In this document: positions 1-7,806 of the stretch, one piece after another | Layout: the number at the start of each line of letters is the position of its first letter | Numbering within the stretch: position 1 is the first letter of the stretch | DNA from: Bacillota bacterium | GTDB taxonomy: Bacteria; Bacillota; Sulfobacillia; Sulfobacillales; Sulfobacillaceae | Assembly (NCBI GenBank): GCA_021797825.1 | Contig: JAJZZA010000031.1 | Location: forward strand, 1-36,537 | Direction: 5' to 3' | Length of the DNA stretch: 36,537 nucleotides | Program-made: the position numbers and the translations under genes | The notes under the pieces: model-generated | Told to the model about the DNA's origin: nothing | Seen by the model: only the letters and a program-made list of their open reading frames with translations | Database searches by the model: none

Positions 1-1232
1 CCGGTAGCCGGCAAGGGATCGGCGGGTTCGACGGTCACCCGCAAGCCTAACTTCTCCAGGCGGCGCACCGTCCGCTGCACGATCTGGTTCCGGTCCCGGG
101 CGTCATGGTACGTCGGCCCCAAATCCTGATCGGGCTGGCCGTCGGTGAGGACGTGGACGACAATCACCAACAAGCGATGGGCTAAGGCCACGATGGCCTT
201 CTTCAGGGGCATGCGGCGGACCCAGCGGCGATACAGCGCCCCCAGGAAGGTGGTCTGGGTGTGGCTAGCGGCCCACGCGGCCAGGATCAAGGCTTGGCGC
301 AGAGATCGATTGCCCCGCCGGGTGCCCGCCCGCTGGCGGTTCCCGGCACTTTCATGCTGGCCGGGGGCCCACCCCGCCCAGGCGGCCGCGTGGTCGGCAG
401 CGGGAAAGCGGGTCATGTCGGTCCCGAGTTCGGCCACGATGACCTCCGCGGTCCGCCGGCTAATGCCCGGAATCGTGCCAAGGAGGTGAATCGTGGCCAC
501 CTGAGGGTCCACGCGGCGCACAATCTCCGCGTCGAGCGATGCGATCCGCATGGTCAGCTCATCAATGTGCCCCAACCGTGGCCCGCGCAGAAATCGCTGA
601 TGGTCACCCATCAGGCCTTGCCAGGCCGGCACCAGGGCGTCATATTTCGCCCGGAGGCGGCCGACCGCGAGGTCGGCGAGGATGGCCGGGTCGGTTTCGC
701 CCGCGACCCAGCGATCCAACATCGCGCGCCCGGACACCCCGAGCACGTCGGTCGCGACCGACGCCAGTTTGCTGTTGGCGCCTTCCAGCACCTTTTGCAC
801 CCGCTGGATGTCTCGGGCGCGCTCGGCGAGCCACTGGGTCCGCTGGCGCGGGAGTTCCCGGAGTTCCCGTTGGGGCTGGTCCGGGATGAAGCTGGGCGTC
901 AACACCCCATGCCGCAGCAGGTCGGTAATCCAGGTGGCGTGCTTCACATCGGTCTTGCGGCCCGGCACATTCTTCATGTGCGCCGGGTTCACCACCCAGG
1001 TGGTGAAACGGGCTTCCACGAGGTTATAGACGGGCTTCCAGTAGGAACCCGTCGCTTCCATGGCCACGTGGGTCACGTGCTCGGCTTGCAGGTCCAAGAG
1101 CTCCGGCGTGGTCGTGCCAAAGGTCCGGGGAGTAAACGTGGCGTGGCCCCGTCGGTCCGTGTGACACACACAGGCGACCACGGTACGCTGATGGACGTCG
1201 AGCCCCGCGCAATGGGGGTATAACACTCCCAT
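1..1232 (-). CDS. IS110-family transposase (C-terminus beyond window edge)
   Basis: This is a DEDD-type (RuvC-like) IS110 recombinase, which moves its element by site-specific recombination guided by a structured RNA. Reading inward from ATG at 1232, the N-terminal domain shows GLDVHQRTVV (first Asp), MEATGSYWKPVYNLV (Glu) and KTDVKHATWITDLLRHG (the Asp pair). A central helical linker follows. The C-terminal Tnp_IS116/IS110/IS902 domain shows LLGTIPGISRRTAEVIVAELG and the serine region SAGNRQRAGTRRGNRSLRQ. About 410 codons are open and the frame reaches base 1 without a stop, close to the full family length, so only the extreme C-terminus is missing. No internal frameshift was seen. A long plus-strand ORF over the same bases (261-1223) is its antisense shadow. 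It lies next to other IS debris. Confidence 0.93.
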   Translation of the reverse strand, partial: MGVLYPHCAGLDVHQRTVVACVCHTDRRGHATFTPRTFGTTTPELLDLQAEHVTHVAMEATGSYWKPVYNLVEARFTTWVVNPAHMKNVPGRKTDVKHATWITDLLRHGVLTPSFIPDQPQRELRELPRQRTQWLAERARDIQRVQKVLEGANSKLASVATDVLGVSGRAMLDRWVAGETDPAILADLAVGRLRAKYDALVPAWQGLMGDHQRFLRGPRLGHIDELTMRIASLDAEIVRRVDPQVATIHLLGTIPGISRRTAEVIVAELGTDMTRFPAADHAAAWAGWAPGQHESAGNRQRAGTRRGNRSLRQALILAAWAASHTQTTFLGALYRRWVRRMPLKKAIVALAHRLLVIVVHVLTDGQPDQDLGPTYHDARDRNQIVQRTVRRLEKLGLRVTVEPADPLPAT

Positions 1233-1440
1233 TAGGAACAGGGCCTTTCTGCACCCAGGCTCGGCGGCGCAAGCCGCCGGGTCCCAGCGGGCTCGGGGGA
1301 CGGGCCGGATCGCGAATCTGCCCCACGTGCTCACCCGAAGGCGGCGACCATCTCAGGTCCCCGAGGCACCCACCACAAACTCGTGTTCGCATGCGTAATA
1401 GTAATGGCAGAGAGAATTCCGTGGGGGGACAGGATGCTAC
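1233..1440 (-). ncRNA. IS110 non-coding end, candidate bridge (seek) RNA region
   Basis: About 200 bp without a convincing ORF precede the IS110 start codon. In IS110-group elements the long end upstream of the recombinase encodes the bridge RNA that selects target and donor. The segment has RNA-like structure: a perfect 7-bp stem with a 4-nt loop at 1262-1279 (CGGCGGC/GCCGCCG) and other GC-rich complementary tracts. The outer boundary is not visible, and the guide loops cannot be assigned without the left-end and right-end junctions. The call rests on family knowledge plus position. Confidence 0.4.
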
Positions 1441-1546
1441 TCCTAGCTTACGCCACGGTGAACGGGCAGAAAAGGCCCATTTTCATGCGCGCAGGTTGCC
1501 GGGCGTAGCGCGGCATGGGGAACTCGTGTGAAATGGTCTCGTTTGA

Positions 1547-2386
1547 CTCTATCAGCAGCGATGGCCTCACGGATTTGTCTGCCCCCAGTGTCAGGGAACG
1601 AAATGCTGGACGGTGCACCGGTCCAGACGGACCGGCACGTTGTAGGAATGCAGTGCCTGTGGGGAGCAAGATTCGGTCACGGCCGGAACGATTTTTCATC
1701 GCACCAAAGTCCCCTTGCGGGTGTGGTTTCTCGCCATTTTCCTCATCGCGGTCGATAAAGGCGGCAAATCGGCGCTGGCGCTGAGCCGCGAGTTGGGGCT
1801 GCGCTATGCCACCGCCTGGTTATTGCATCATAAGATTCAGTGGGCGATGACCGATCGCAATGCCCAATACCAGTTGGGCGGATTGGTGGAGCTCGACGAC
1901 GCCTATTTTGGCGGCGTCAGCCATGGGGCGGGCAAACGGGGCCGCGGGACGGACCAAGATCCCGTGGTGGTCGGGGTCAGTTTGAACGCCCAAGGCCATC
2001 CCCAGTATGCCTTTTTGGAAGCCGTGGAATCATTAAAGAAGGAGACGGTGTTGGACGTCCTCCAACGCCGAGTCGAGCAGTACGGGGAGTGGTTGAGCGA
2101 TGGCGGCGACATCTATGCGGCCGGCGCGAAAGCGCATCACGCGGATCACCGGGTGACCTTGAGCCGGGATCCAGAGGCTCCGACCGTGTTCCACTGGGTG
2201 AATATAGTCATCGGCAATGCGAAGACGTTTATCGATGGCACCTACCACGGGCGCGGCCGCGCCCGGCGGCAGCTCTATTTAGAAGAATTCACCTACCGCT
2301 TTAATCGTCGGCATTGGGGAACGCGGATTGCGGAGCGCCTGCTGGTGGCTTGCCTGAGCAGTCGGCCGCACCCGGACGCGAGCTGA
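1547..2386 (+). pseudogene. IS1595-family (ISXO2-like) transposase, nonsense mutated
   Basis: The frame opens with the zinc-ribbon region typical of IS1595 transposases: QQRWPHGFVCPQCQG, then ECSACGEQDSVTAGTIFHR. Two CxxC pairs are therefore present. It continues in the same frame into the catalytic domain with GLVELDDAYFGG (first Asp), LSDGGDIYAAG (second acidic position) and HWVNIVIGNAKTF, followed by an EEFTYRFNRRHW end typical of the family. A TAG at 1643-1645 lies between the two CxxC pairs and a TGA at 1544-1546 cuts off the N-terminus, so the gene cannot make a full protein. The piece from 1715 remains open for 223 codons. No terminal inverted repeats could be delimited. The 250 bp downstream (2387-2636) show no recognisable gene. 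Confidence 0.85.
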
Positions 2387-2636
2387 CGCAGGCCACCGCG
2401 CCCGATGGGTGACACTCCCCAGGATATATCCCGTCTTCCCGCCGAGCCCCGTCGGGGGGCGGGTGAGTGACGTCTGCGCAACCTATCGAACAGACCAGGG
2501 GGTTTCGCCGTGCCACGAGTGACATATTGCTGCGAAAACATCCCCGCAATTTGTGCCCGTTTCCGACCCGAGATATAGGTGGGCAATTCTACCGAACACT
2601 TATGTTTCGTAAGTACAGTGGAGGTTGCGCCCTGTA

Positions 2637-3310
2637 ATAGGCTAAGCATCCAGCGCCTTGCCACCTTGCGGTGACCGGTTTCCGGATGCTCGCCCCCGAA
2701 CCGTACGTACACCTCGCAATGGATACGGCTCTCCATTCACTCATGCTCCACCGAGAGCTGTTGAGGGCGTCGGTAGAGGATCCACGACCCTGGGAGGCTC
2801 TTGTGATGCCTCACGCACCGTGCCTTTCGGACCGTGGAGAGGAAACTGCTCGCCTTCGCCAGGTGACGGGCTTTCCCCGTCGCGGACGACTACGAGAGCT
2901 CCGTAACCCGGCCGGATGTTCAGAGCCCGAGCTCCTCGCCGGGTGTCACCCGGCGCTCCGGTTTAGGTCATCCCTGTTAAGGTTCGTCTGCACCAGCGCG
3001 GACGGTTGTCGGATACGACGTGGGCCATTTTCCGCTGAGGGCGGCTGGGCGGACGTGGGTTATGAGGGTGGTCGCCGTCAGGTTGTCAACGCCACCCCCC
3101 GTCCAGACGGCGTTTGTAACCAGCTGCCGCCGTAGCCGACAATAAAGCCTCGCGGGCGGTCGTTCAGGCCGATCAGCCTTTATCCTCATACCGTTCGTTT
3201 CCTCTCGACACGCAGTCGCCGCCGGATGGTTGGCTGACTAGTGCTTTTCCCGGCATGCTGAGCGGACCCGGACGGTATAGCGTTCGGGCGAGACAGCCAG
3301 ACTAGGCGGG
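2637..3310 (-). ncRNA. ORF-less group II intron (5' end unresolved)
   Basis: The minus strand carries the 3' half of a self-splicing group II intron. Domain V is at 2698-2731, exactly 34 nt. It starts GAGCCGTAT, ends GTACGGTTC, carries the AGC catalytic triad and the AC bulge, and is closed by a GCGA tetraloop. Domain VI follows (about 2638-2695) with arms GGCGAGCATCC and GGATGCTTAGCC that leave a bulged A near the 3' end. The 3' splice site is probably at 2637. Upstream, 2839-2910 resembles from memory the domain II/III region of the Lactococcus Ll.LtrB intron (ACGGAGCTCTCGTAGTCGT), and 3160-3300 resembles its domain I. Domain IV (about 2732-2838) has no reverse-transcriptase ORF, so splicing or mobility would need a maturase in trans. 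The first ~100 nt of domain I seem to be missing next to the flavoprotein gene. ORFs predicted across it on either strand look spurious. Confidence 0.8.
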
Positions 3311-3315
3311 AGCGA

Positions 3316-3325
3316 GGGGGGGGGG
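3316..3325 (+). promoter_or_regulatory. G10 homopolymer in the ribosome binding site of the flavoprotein gene
   Basis: Ten consecutive G bases sit 4 nt before the ATG at 3330 and form the core of the only plausible Shine-Dalgarno sequence (AGGGGG...GAG). A slippage-prone run at this place would change the SD-to-start spacing. Confidence 0.6.
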
Positions 3326-3329
3326 AGCC

Positions 3330-4514
3330 ATGGCGAAACTGCGGGCGGTGGTATTAGGAGCCCGGTTCGGTGGCTTGGCGACGGTATCTTGGCTGCGGCG
3401 CCTTAAGTTTGCGGCCGAGCTCGAGGTGATCGTGGTCGATCGCTGGCAGGAAACGGTCTATCGGCCGGCACTGGTTCAGGCTATGGCGCTTGGACCCGCT
3501 TTCCGGGTTTCCTCAATGAATATGCCGCTCGCTCGGTTTTGGCGGCAGCATCGGGTAGAGGCGGTGCAGGACACCATCGTCGGGGTCGATCCCGAGCGCC
3601 GGGAAGTGTTCACGGCGTCGTCGCCGCCCATTTCCTATGATGTGCTGTTCGTTGCCACCGGCAGCGAACCCGCCTGGGATGGCATTTTAGGCCTGGGCCC
3701 CCACCGGGGCGGGGTGTGTGAAGGATATCAAGCCCGCCACGCGGCGCGGTTGAATGAAAGCTGGCAGGGTGGCCACTTCGTGTTTGCGACCGGCCCGATC
3801 TTGGGATCGCCCAACTGGGATCCGCCCGTCGCGGTCGGGTGCGAGCCTCCGCTTTGGGAGAGCGCCTTGTTGTTTGAACACCGGCTCCGCCAAACCGGCC
3901 ACCGGCAGGCTTCCAACCTGACGGTCCTGACACCGGGATCGGAGGTGGCGGAAGCCGCCGGTCCCCAAACCCGGCAGCGGTTAAAGCGGCTGCTCGTCAG
4001 CCGGGGGATCCGAATCCTCACCGGGGTTCGCTTTCAGGAGGTGACCGATCGCGAGATCGTGTTAGCCGACCAACGCATACCCTACGACCGCGCGTTGTGG
4101 ATCCCTCCCTGCCAAGGATCGTCCTGGGCTCAGTCGAGCGGGATTTCAGACCGCCAAGGCTGGATTCCCACCGACCATTACCTCAACCATCCGGAATTTC
4201 CCGCCATTTACGCGGTGGGCGACGTCATTAGCCATTCCTGGCCAAAAAATGGGCATGCCGCCATGGTTCAAGCGCGGGTCGCGGTACACCATTGGCAGGC
4301 CAAAATACGGGGCGGGCGCACTCCCGCACCCTATCGGCCCGAACTGTTGTGGATTCTCGATCTCGGCGGAGGCCAAGGATTGTTTTCGTTGGGCGACACA
4401 TTTTACGGCGGACATCGCGAAGTGTTGGTGCCCGGCCGTTCGCCCTATTGGGCCAAGCACCTATTCCAGGCGGCCTACATCGCCACCCGCGGGGCGCTCC
4501 CGATCATGCCTTGA
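3330..4514 (+). CDS. Sulfide:quinone oxidoreductase / NDH-2-like FAD flavoprotein
   Basis: This 394-aa pyridine-nucleotide-disulfide-type oxidoreductase has the SQR/NDH-2 architecture. The N-terminal FAD fold is RAVVLGARFGGLATV (residues 5-19) and the acidic end of beta-2 is VIVVDR. A second motif, DVLFVATGSEP, lies at 104-114, and the C-terminal FAD motif is FPAIYAVGDVIS. Cysteines at 130 and 171 (VGCEPPLWESALL) match the spacing of the first two redox cysteines of sulfide:quinone reductases. A third Cys near residue 265 does not fall where the usual third one does. Expected role: sulfide or NADH oxidation with electron transfer to quinone at the membrane face. The GxGxxG motif reads GARFGG, with Arg in place of the second Gly. 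It converges on the methyltransferase gene with an 11-bp overlap. Substrate is uncertain. Confidence 0.75.
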   Translation: MAKLRAVVLGARFGGLATVSWLRRLKFAAELEVIVVDRWQETVYRPALVQAMALGPAFRVSSMNMPLARFWRQHRVEAVQDTIVGVDPERREVFTASSPPISYDVLFVATGSEPAWDGILGLGPHRGGVCEGYQARHAARLNESWQGGHFVFATGPILGSPNWDPPVAVGCEPPLWESALLFEHRLRQTGHRQASNLTVLTPGSEVAEAAGPQTRQRLKRLLVSRGIRILTGVRFQEVTDREIVLADQRIPYDRALWIPPCQGSSWAQSSGISDRQGWIPTDHYLNHPEFPAIYAVGDVISHSWPKNGHAAMVQARVAVHHWQAKIRGGRTPAPYRPELLWILDLGGGQGLFSLGDTFYGGHREVLVPGRSPYWAKHLFQAAYIATRGALPIMP

Positions 4515-5220
4515 CCGCCGACCAGAGCATCACCACGTCGGTGGCGCGGGTATGCCGGGTGTGATGGATGAATCCGGCCGCGTTCAGCCAGGCGGGCAAC
4601 TGTTGACCCCGATGCCACTGGCGGTGGCTGGCGGACAGCCGGCGGTAGGGTGCCAACTCGGGGTCGCCGGGCCAATCCCGGGTTAACATCCGGTCCCCCT
4701 GCCAAGGCAACCAGCCGTGAAAGTAGGGCCGGAACCCCCATTGCCGCCACCCGCTTGGGGTGTGGGTTTCCAACACCACCAGCTGTCCCCCGGAATGCAA
4801 CACCGATGCGGCCGCAAGCAGCGCCTCTTTGGGCCGGGTCAAATCGCGAAGCACGAATGACATCACCGCGGCGTCATAGCGCTCGCGGTGGGAAGGCGCC
4901 CAGGCTTCTAGCGTGCTGGGAAACCGTTCGACCCGGGCGGGGACCTGCTTTAGCATGGCCAGGGATGGATCCACCGCGCTCAAGCGGCAATCGGGCAGGG
5001 TCGCGATCAGTTCCCGCAGCAGCGCGCCGGGGCCGCTCCCGATATCCACCAGCGTCCGGGGATTTTGCTGACAAAGCACCGCAGCCACATGCCGCATCCA
5101 TTGGGGATAGTGTCCCCAGGAAACCCGGCGGGTTTGCGCCAAGTAACGGTCGGCCATCCAATCGAAGGTGTCGGCTAAACTGGCCGGTGGATAGGGCGCT
5201 GGGTCGGCGATGTGGTCCAT
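4504..5220 (-). CDS. Class I SAM-dependent methyltransferase (UbiE-like)
   Basis: This 238-aa cytosolic methyltransferase has motif I as TLVDIGSGPGALLREL (about residues 56-71), an acidic motif II at SAVDPS, and the later motifs SFVLRDLTRPKEALL and LHSGGQLVVLETHTPSGW. The last two resemble the UbiE/MenG quinone-methyltransferase pattern, so a lipid or quinone substrate is possible but unproved. It starts 7 bp after the glutamate-synthase-like stop, with its Shine-Dalgarno (GGGAGGATAAGG) inside the end of that gene. It is therefore the last gene of the ger operon. Its 3' end overlaps the convergent flavoprotein gene by 11 bp. Confidence 0.8.
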   Translation of the reverse strand: MDHIADPAPYPPASLADTFDWMADRYLAQTRRVSWGHYPQWMRHVAAVLCQQNPRTLVDIGSGPGALLRELIATLPDCRLSAVDPSLAMLKQVPARVERFPSTLEAWAPSHRERYDAAVMSFVLRDLTRPKEALLAAASVLHSGGQLVVLETHTPSGWRQWGFRPYFHGWLPWQGDRMLTRDWPGDPELAPYRRLSASHRQWHRGQQLPAWLNAAGFIHHTRHTRATDVVMLWSAVKA

Positions 5221-5227
5221 GGTTGCC

Positions 5228-6688
5228 TTATCCTCCCCGCAATGTCAGATGACGGTCAATCTCCGTCAAAATGCGATTCGCTCGCCCATAGTCTTTGACC
5301 AGGCCATCGACCTTATGCGCCACGTCCGACCAATCCGGCGCGATGGCGTCATAGGCCAAATTGAGCGCTTCGGCGGCGATCGCGGTGCGGGCCAACAGGT
5401 GGTCGGGGTTTAACTGCTGCAGCGTCGCTAACCCGAGGGCGCGGGCAATGGTGGCCAGCTCCTGGCGGGTCGCGGCGAACCAGGCGGTGGCGTGTTCGCT
5501 GGCGCGATCGAGGTCCAGTTCCGGCGCCGGCTGGCGGGGACCATGGGCAAACAGCAATTGGGTGGGCGGCGAGGCCGGCAAGTGCCGGGCCACCTGCTCA
5601 TGCCCCAAGGCAAACAACAAGGCTGATCCCACCGCGACCGCGTCGGCGCCCAAGGCCAGCAATTTGGCGATGTCGGCGGCGCCTTCGACACCGCCCGAGG
5701 CAATCAGACTGACCATCTGCCGTTGTCCCTGGCGGAGCAGGACCCGATGCGCACGATGCACCGCCAGCGCCGTCGAAATCCCAAAGTGATCGGAAATCAC
5801 CGCCGGACTGCCCGCACTGCCGGCCGCCGCCCCGTCTAACGTGATCACATCCACCCCCCAGCTCAACAACGCGTTGAGGTCTTCTTCCAAGTGGTGGCTG
5901 GCGGGCAGTTTCACGCCGATGGCCAGCTCCGGGCGGAGCGCGCGCAGATGTTGGATGAATCGCGCGGGATGGCCGGCGGGGGCGGCGTGCATGACCAAAG
6001 GACCGGCGAGGGCGGCTTGCGCCCGCTCCGGCATCTCAGCGCGATTTTTAATTAAGCCAATGCCGGCCTCGGAGGCTTGGCCCCACTGAATTTCCACCAT
6101 GTCAGCAAGATCGATGACGGCCTGCTGATGGGCCCAAGCGGCCCGACTGAGCTGAAGGATCCAGCGTTCCGCAAATCCGCGTTCTTCGGGCAGGTAGGGG
6201 CCTTCCCCGCTGACGACGGCGCTGCCGGCTAGACTGGCGGCTTGCGCCAGCGCGATTTTGGCCCGATCGGCCAGTCCCACGCCGTACCCCATGGGGGCAA
6301 TCACCACCGGCAGGGCCAACTCCAACGGCCGCCCCGCGCGGGGACCTAAGCGGACCGCCTGGGCAACGGGGACATCTCCGTTTAAGGGCGTTCGACCCAA
6401 GGTGGCGGGGTCGAATCCGATGTGCTCGAGCCAAGCCACTTTGGGGACCGAGCCTAACGGATGCTCGGCCGCCTGGCCCTGCTCCGCCCGTTGCATGGTC
6501 AAAGCCAAATCGTGCAGCGAATGGCTCTTTAAGCTGAACAAAAATTCCCAAAGGGTGGCGTTCGGGTTCTTGCCGAGGCCAACTTCGGCCCTGCGCGCGA
6601 CCCCGCGCAGGATCAGATAACCCGCCAGCAAGGCGACCAGGGCGGTAAGAATAGCCGTGGCCAGGGCGACGGCTAAGACTCCGAACAT
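5228..6688 (-). CDS. Membrane-anchored FMN glutamate-synthase-like protein, no Fe-S cysteines
   Basis: This 486-aa protein starts with one transmembrane helix (about residues 4-28) and then a glutamate-synthase (GltB central/FMN) domain. Recognisable blocks are VVIAPMGYGVGLADRAKIALA, VEIQWGQASEAG, GVKLPASHHLEEDL, VDVITLDGAAAGSAGSPAVISD and VSLIASGGVEGAADIAKLLA, a TIM-barrel FMN and phosphate-binding pattern. Homologous full enzymes carry a CxxxxxC-type [3Fe-4S] motif shortly after this barrel. Here the matching place reads LFALGHEQVARHL, and the whole protein contains no cysteine. It therefore cannot bind the usual cluster, and classical ferredoxin- or NADPH-dependent glutamate synthesis is unlikely. 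It overlaps the end of gerB by 16 bp, has an AGGGGG Shine-Dalgarno, and is in the ger operon. A role linked to spores or germination is inference. Confidence 0.85.
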   Translation of the reverse strand: MFGVLAVALATAILTALVALLAGYLILRGVARRAEVGLGKNPNATLWEFLFSLKSHSLHDLALTMQRAEQGQAAEHPLGSVPKVAWLEHIGFDPATLGRTPLNGDVPVAQAVRLGPRAGRPLELALPVVIAPMGYGVGLADRAKIALAQAASLAGSAVVSGEGPYLPEERGFAERWILQLSRAAWAHQQAVIDLADMVEIQWGQASEAGIGLIKNRAEMPERAQAALAGPLVMHAAPAGHPARFIQHLRALRPELAIGVKLPASHHLEEDLNALLSWGVDVITLDGAAAGSAGSPAVISDHFGISTALAVHRAHRVLLRQGQRQMVSLIASGGVEGAADIAKLLALGADAVAVGSALLFALGHEQVARHLPASPPTQLLFAHGPRQPAPELDLDRASEHATAWFAATRQELATIARALGLATLQQLNPDHLLARTAIAAEALNLAYDAIAPDWSDVAHKVDGLVKDYGRANRILTEIDRHLTLRGG

Positions 6689-7806
6689 GATGCGGCGCCC
6701 CCTTTCCGGTGACTGCGGATGATGGCCCGCCCTAACGATAACGGCACAATCAGGGCGGTCCAGGCCAGGTCGAGCGGATTGAACAGGCGGAACAAAATCC
6801 AGCGGGCATCAACATCTGAGGGAACCAGGTTGGCCAAGAACCAGACGGCCCCCGCGACCAGCGCGGTTATCCACCACCGGTGGCGGGCCGACGCCGTCGC
6901 CAGGGACTCGAGATTCCAACCCAGCGCAAAAAAGTGCACGGCCAGATACAACACCATGGCGGTCGTCCAGGTGATGATGACAAAAATGCCGACCCCTTTT
7001 AGGAAAAACGTCCGTACCGTCACCAGTGAAAACACGTAGATGATGGGCCACTGCAAACGCGCGACCGCCGGTGGACCCAACGTGCCGAGCGTAATCGCAT
7101 ACAGCATCAGTAGCATGCTGCCCTGCAGGCCGATCGCGCCCACGCCGACCCAGATCGCCCCGCCGGGTTTTTTCCAGCGCACGTGGGGCACCAGACTGGC
7201 GGTGGTCGCCCCGTTGGCATAGAGGAACCAGGTGGCCAGGCTGGCCCGCGCCCACTGGGGCACGACGAGCGTGGTGGAGGGGATGAGGGCACGGGCAAAG
7301 CGGAGGTTGGTCAAACTTAAGGACATGAGGAATAGGGCGGAGAGCAGGACTAAAGGGAACCAAAATTGGACGATGCGCGCGACGGTGTTAAGCGGGCGCA
7401 CGGCAATCCAGACCCCAGCCAGCACGATGATGGCCATCGTGACTACCCGCGGGGTCATCGGGTAAAAAAACGTGCGCATCATATCGCCAAATAGCGAAAG
7501 CATGGTCGCATCCAGGCCAACAATAGTGAGGGCTCCGATGGGGAACAGGATCCATAGACCCCATTTGCCCCACGTGTCTTGAAGCGCCCCGGTGTACGGC
7601 CGGTGTTGTGTGCGGGCGGTCCAGGCGATCTGCATACTGGTCACCGCCATGGCGACCGCGGTCGTCGTGAAGAGGGCATAGACCCCGTTGGATCCCGCCG
7701 TCAATACCACCATCTGCGGCCACAGATAGACGCCGCCGGCCACCACGGAGACGCTTAGCATCAAGAAAAACTGTCCTCCCGAAATTGGCTCGACGGGCCC
7801 TGTCAT
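6673..7806 (-). CDS. gerB: Spore germination receptor subunit B, permease
   Basis: This GerB-type endospore permease belongs to the APC superfamily and forms the germinant-sensing or transport subunit of a Ger receptor in the spore inner membrane. It is 377 aa with about ten hydrophobic helices, starting MTGPVEPISGGQFFLMLS. Typical family blocks are present: SVSVVAGGVYLWPQMV at the first helix, TRTQHRPYTGALQDTWGKW, and MTPRVVTMAIIVLAGVWIAV. The start at 7806 is chosen because its ATGA overlaps the gerC stop (TGA at 7803-7805), with GGGGTGAG as Shine-Dalgarno. A start 9 codons further upstream would lie inside gerC. It is followed by the glutamate-synthase-like gene, which begins before gerB ends. 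Confidence 0.9.
   Translation of the reverse strand: MTGPVEPISGGQFFLMLSVSVVAGGVYLWPQMVVLTAGSNGVYALFTTTAVAMAVTSMQIAWTARTQHRPYTGALQDTWGKWGLWILFPIGALTIVGLDATMLSLFGDMMRTFFYPMTPRVVTMAIIVLAGVWIAVRPLNTVARIVQFWFPLVLLSALFLMSLSLTNLRFARALIPSTTLVVPQWARASLATWFLYANGATTASLVPHVRWKKPGGAIWVGVGAIGLQGSMLLMLYAITLGTLGPPAVARLQWPIIYVFSLVTVRTFFLKGVGIFVIITWTTAMVLYLAVHFFALGWNLESLATASARHRWWITALVAGAVWFLANLVPSDVDARWILFRLFNPLDLAWTALIVPLSLGRAIIRSHRKGGAASCSES

Noticed and set aside
261-1223. 320-codon plus-strand ORF
   Set aside because: It is the antisense shadow of the IS110 transposase, whose motifs are unambiguous on the minus strand; the plus-strand product is Gly/His/Arg-rich without a domain.
2293-2736. 147-codon minus-strand ORF
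   Set aside because: It runs through domain V and VI of the group II intron and into the IS1595 remnant; the apparent protein is a by-product of RNA sequence.
4650-5252. 200-codon plus-strand ORF
   Set aside because: Antisense to the methyltransferase, which has clear SAM motifs; the product is low-complexity.
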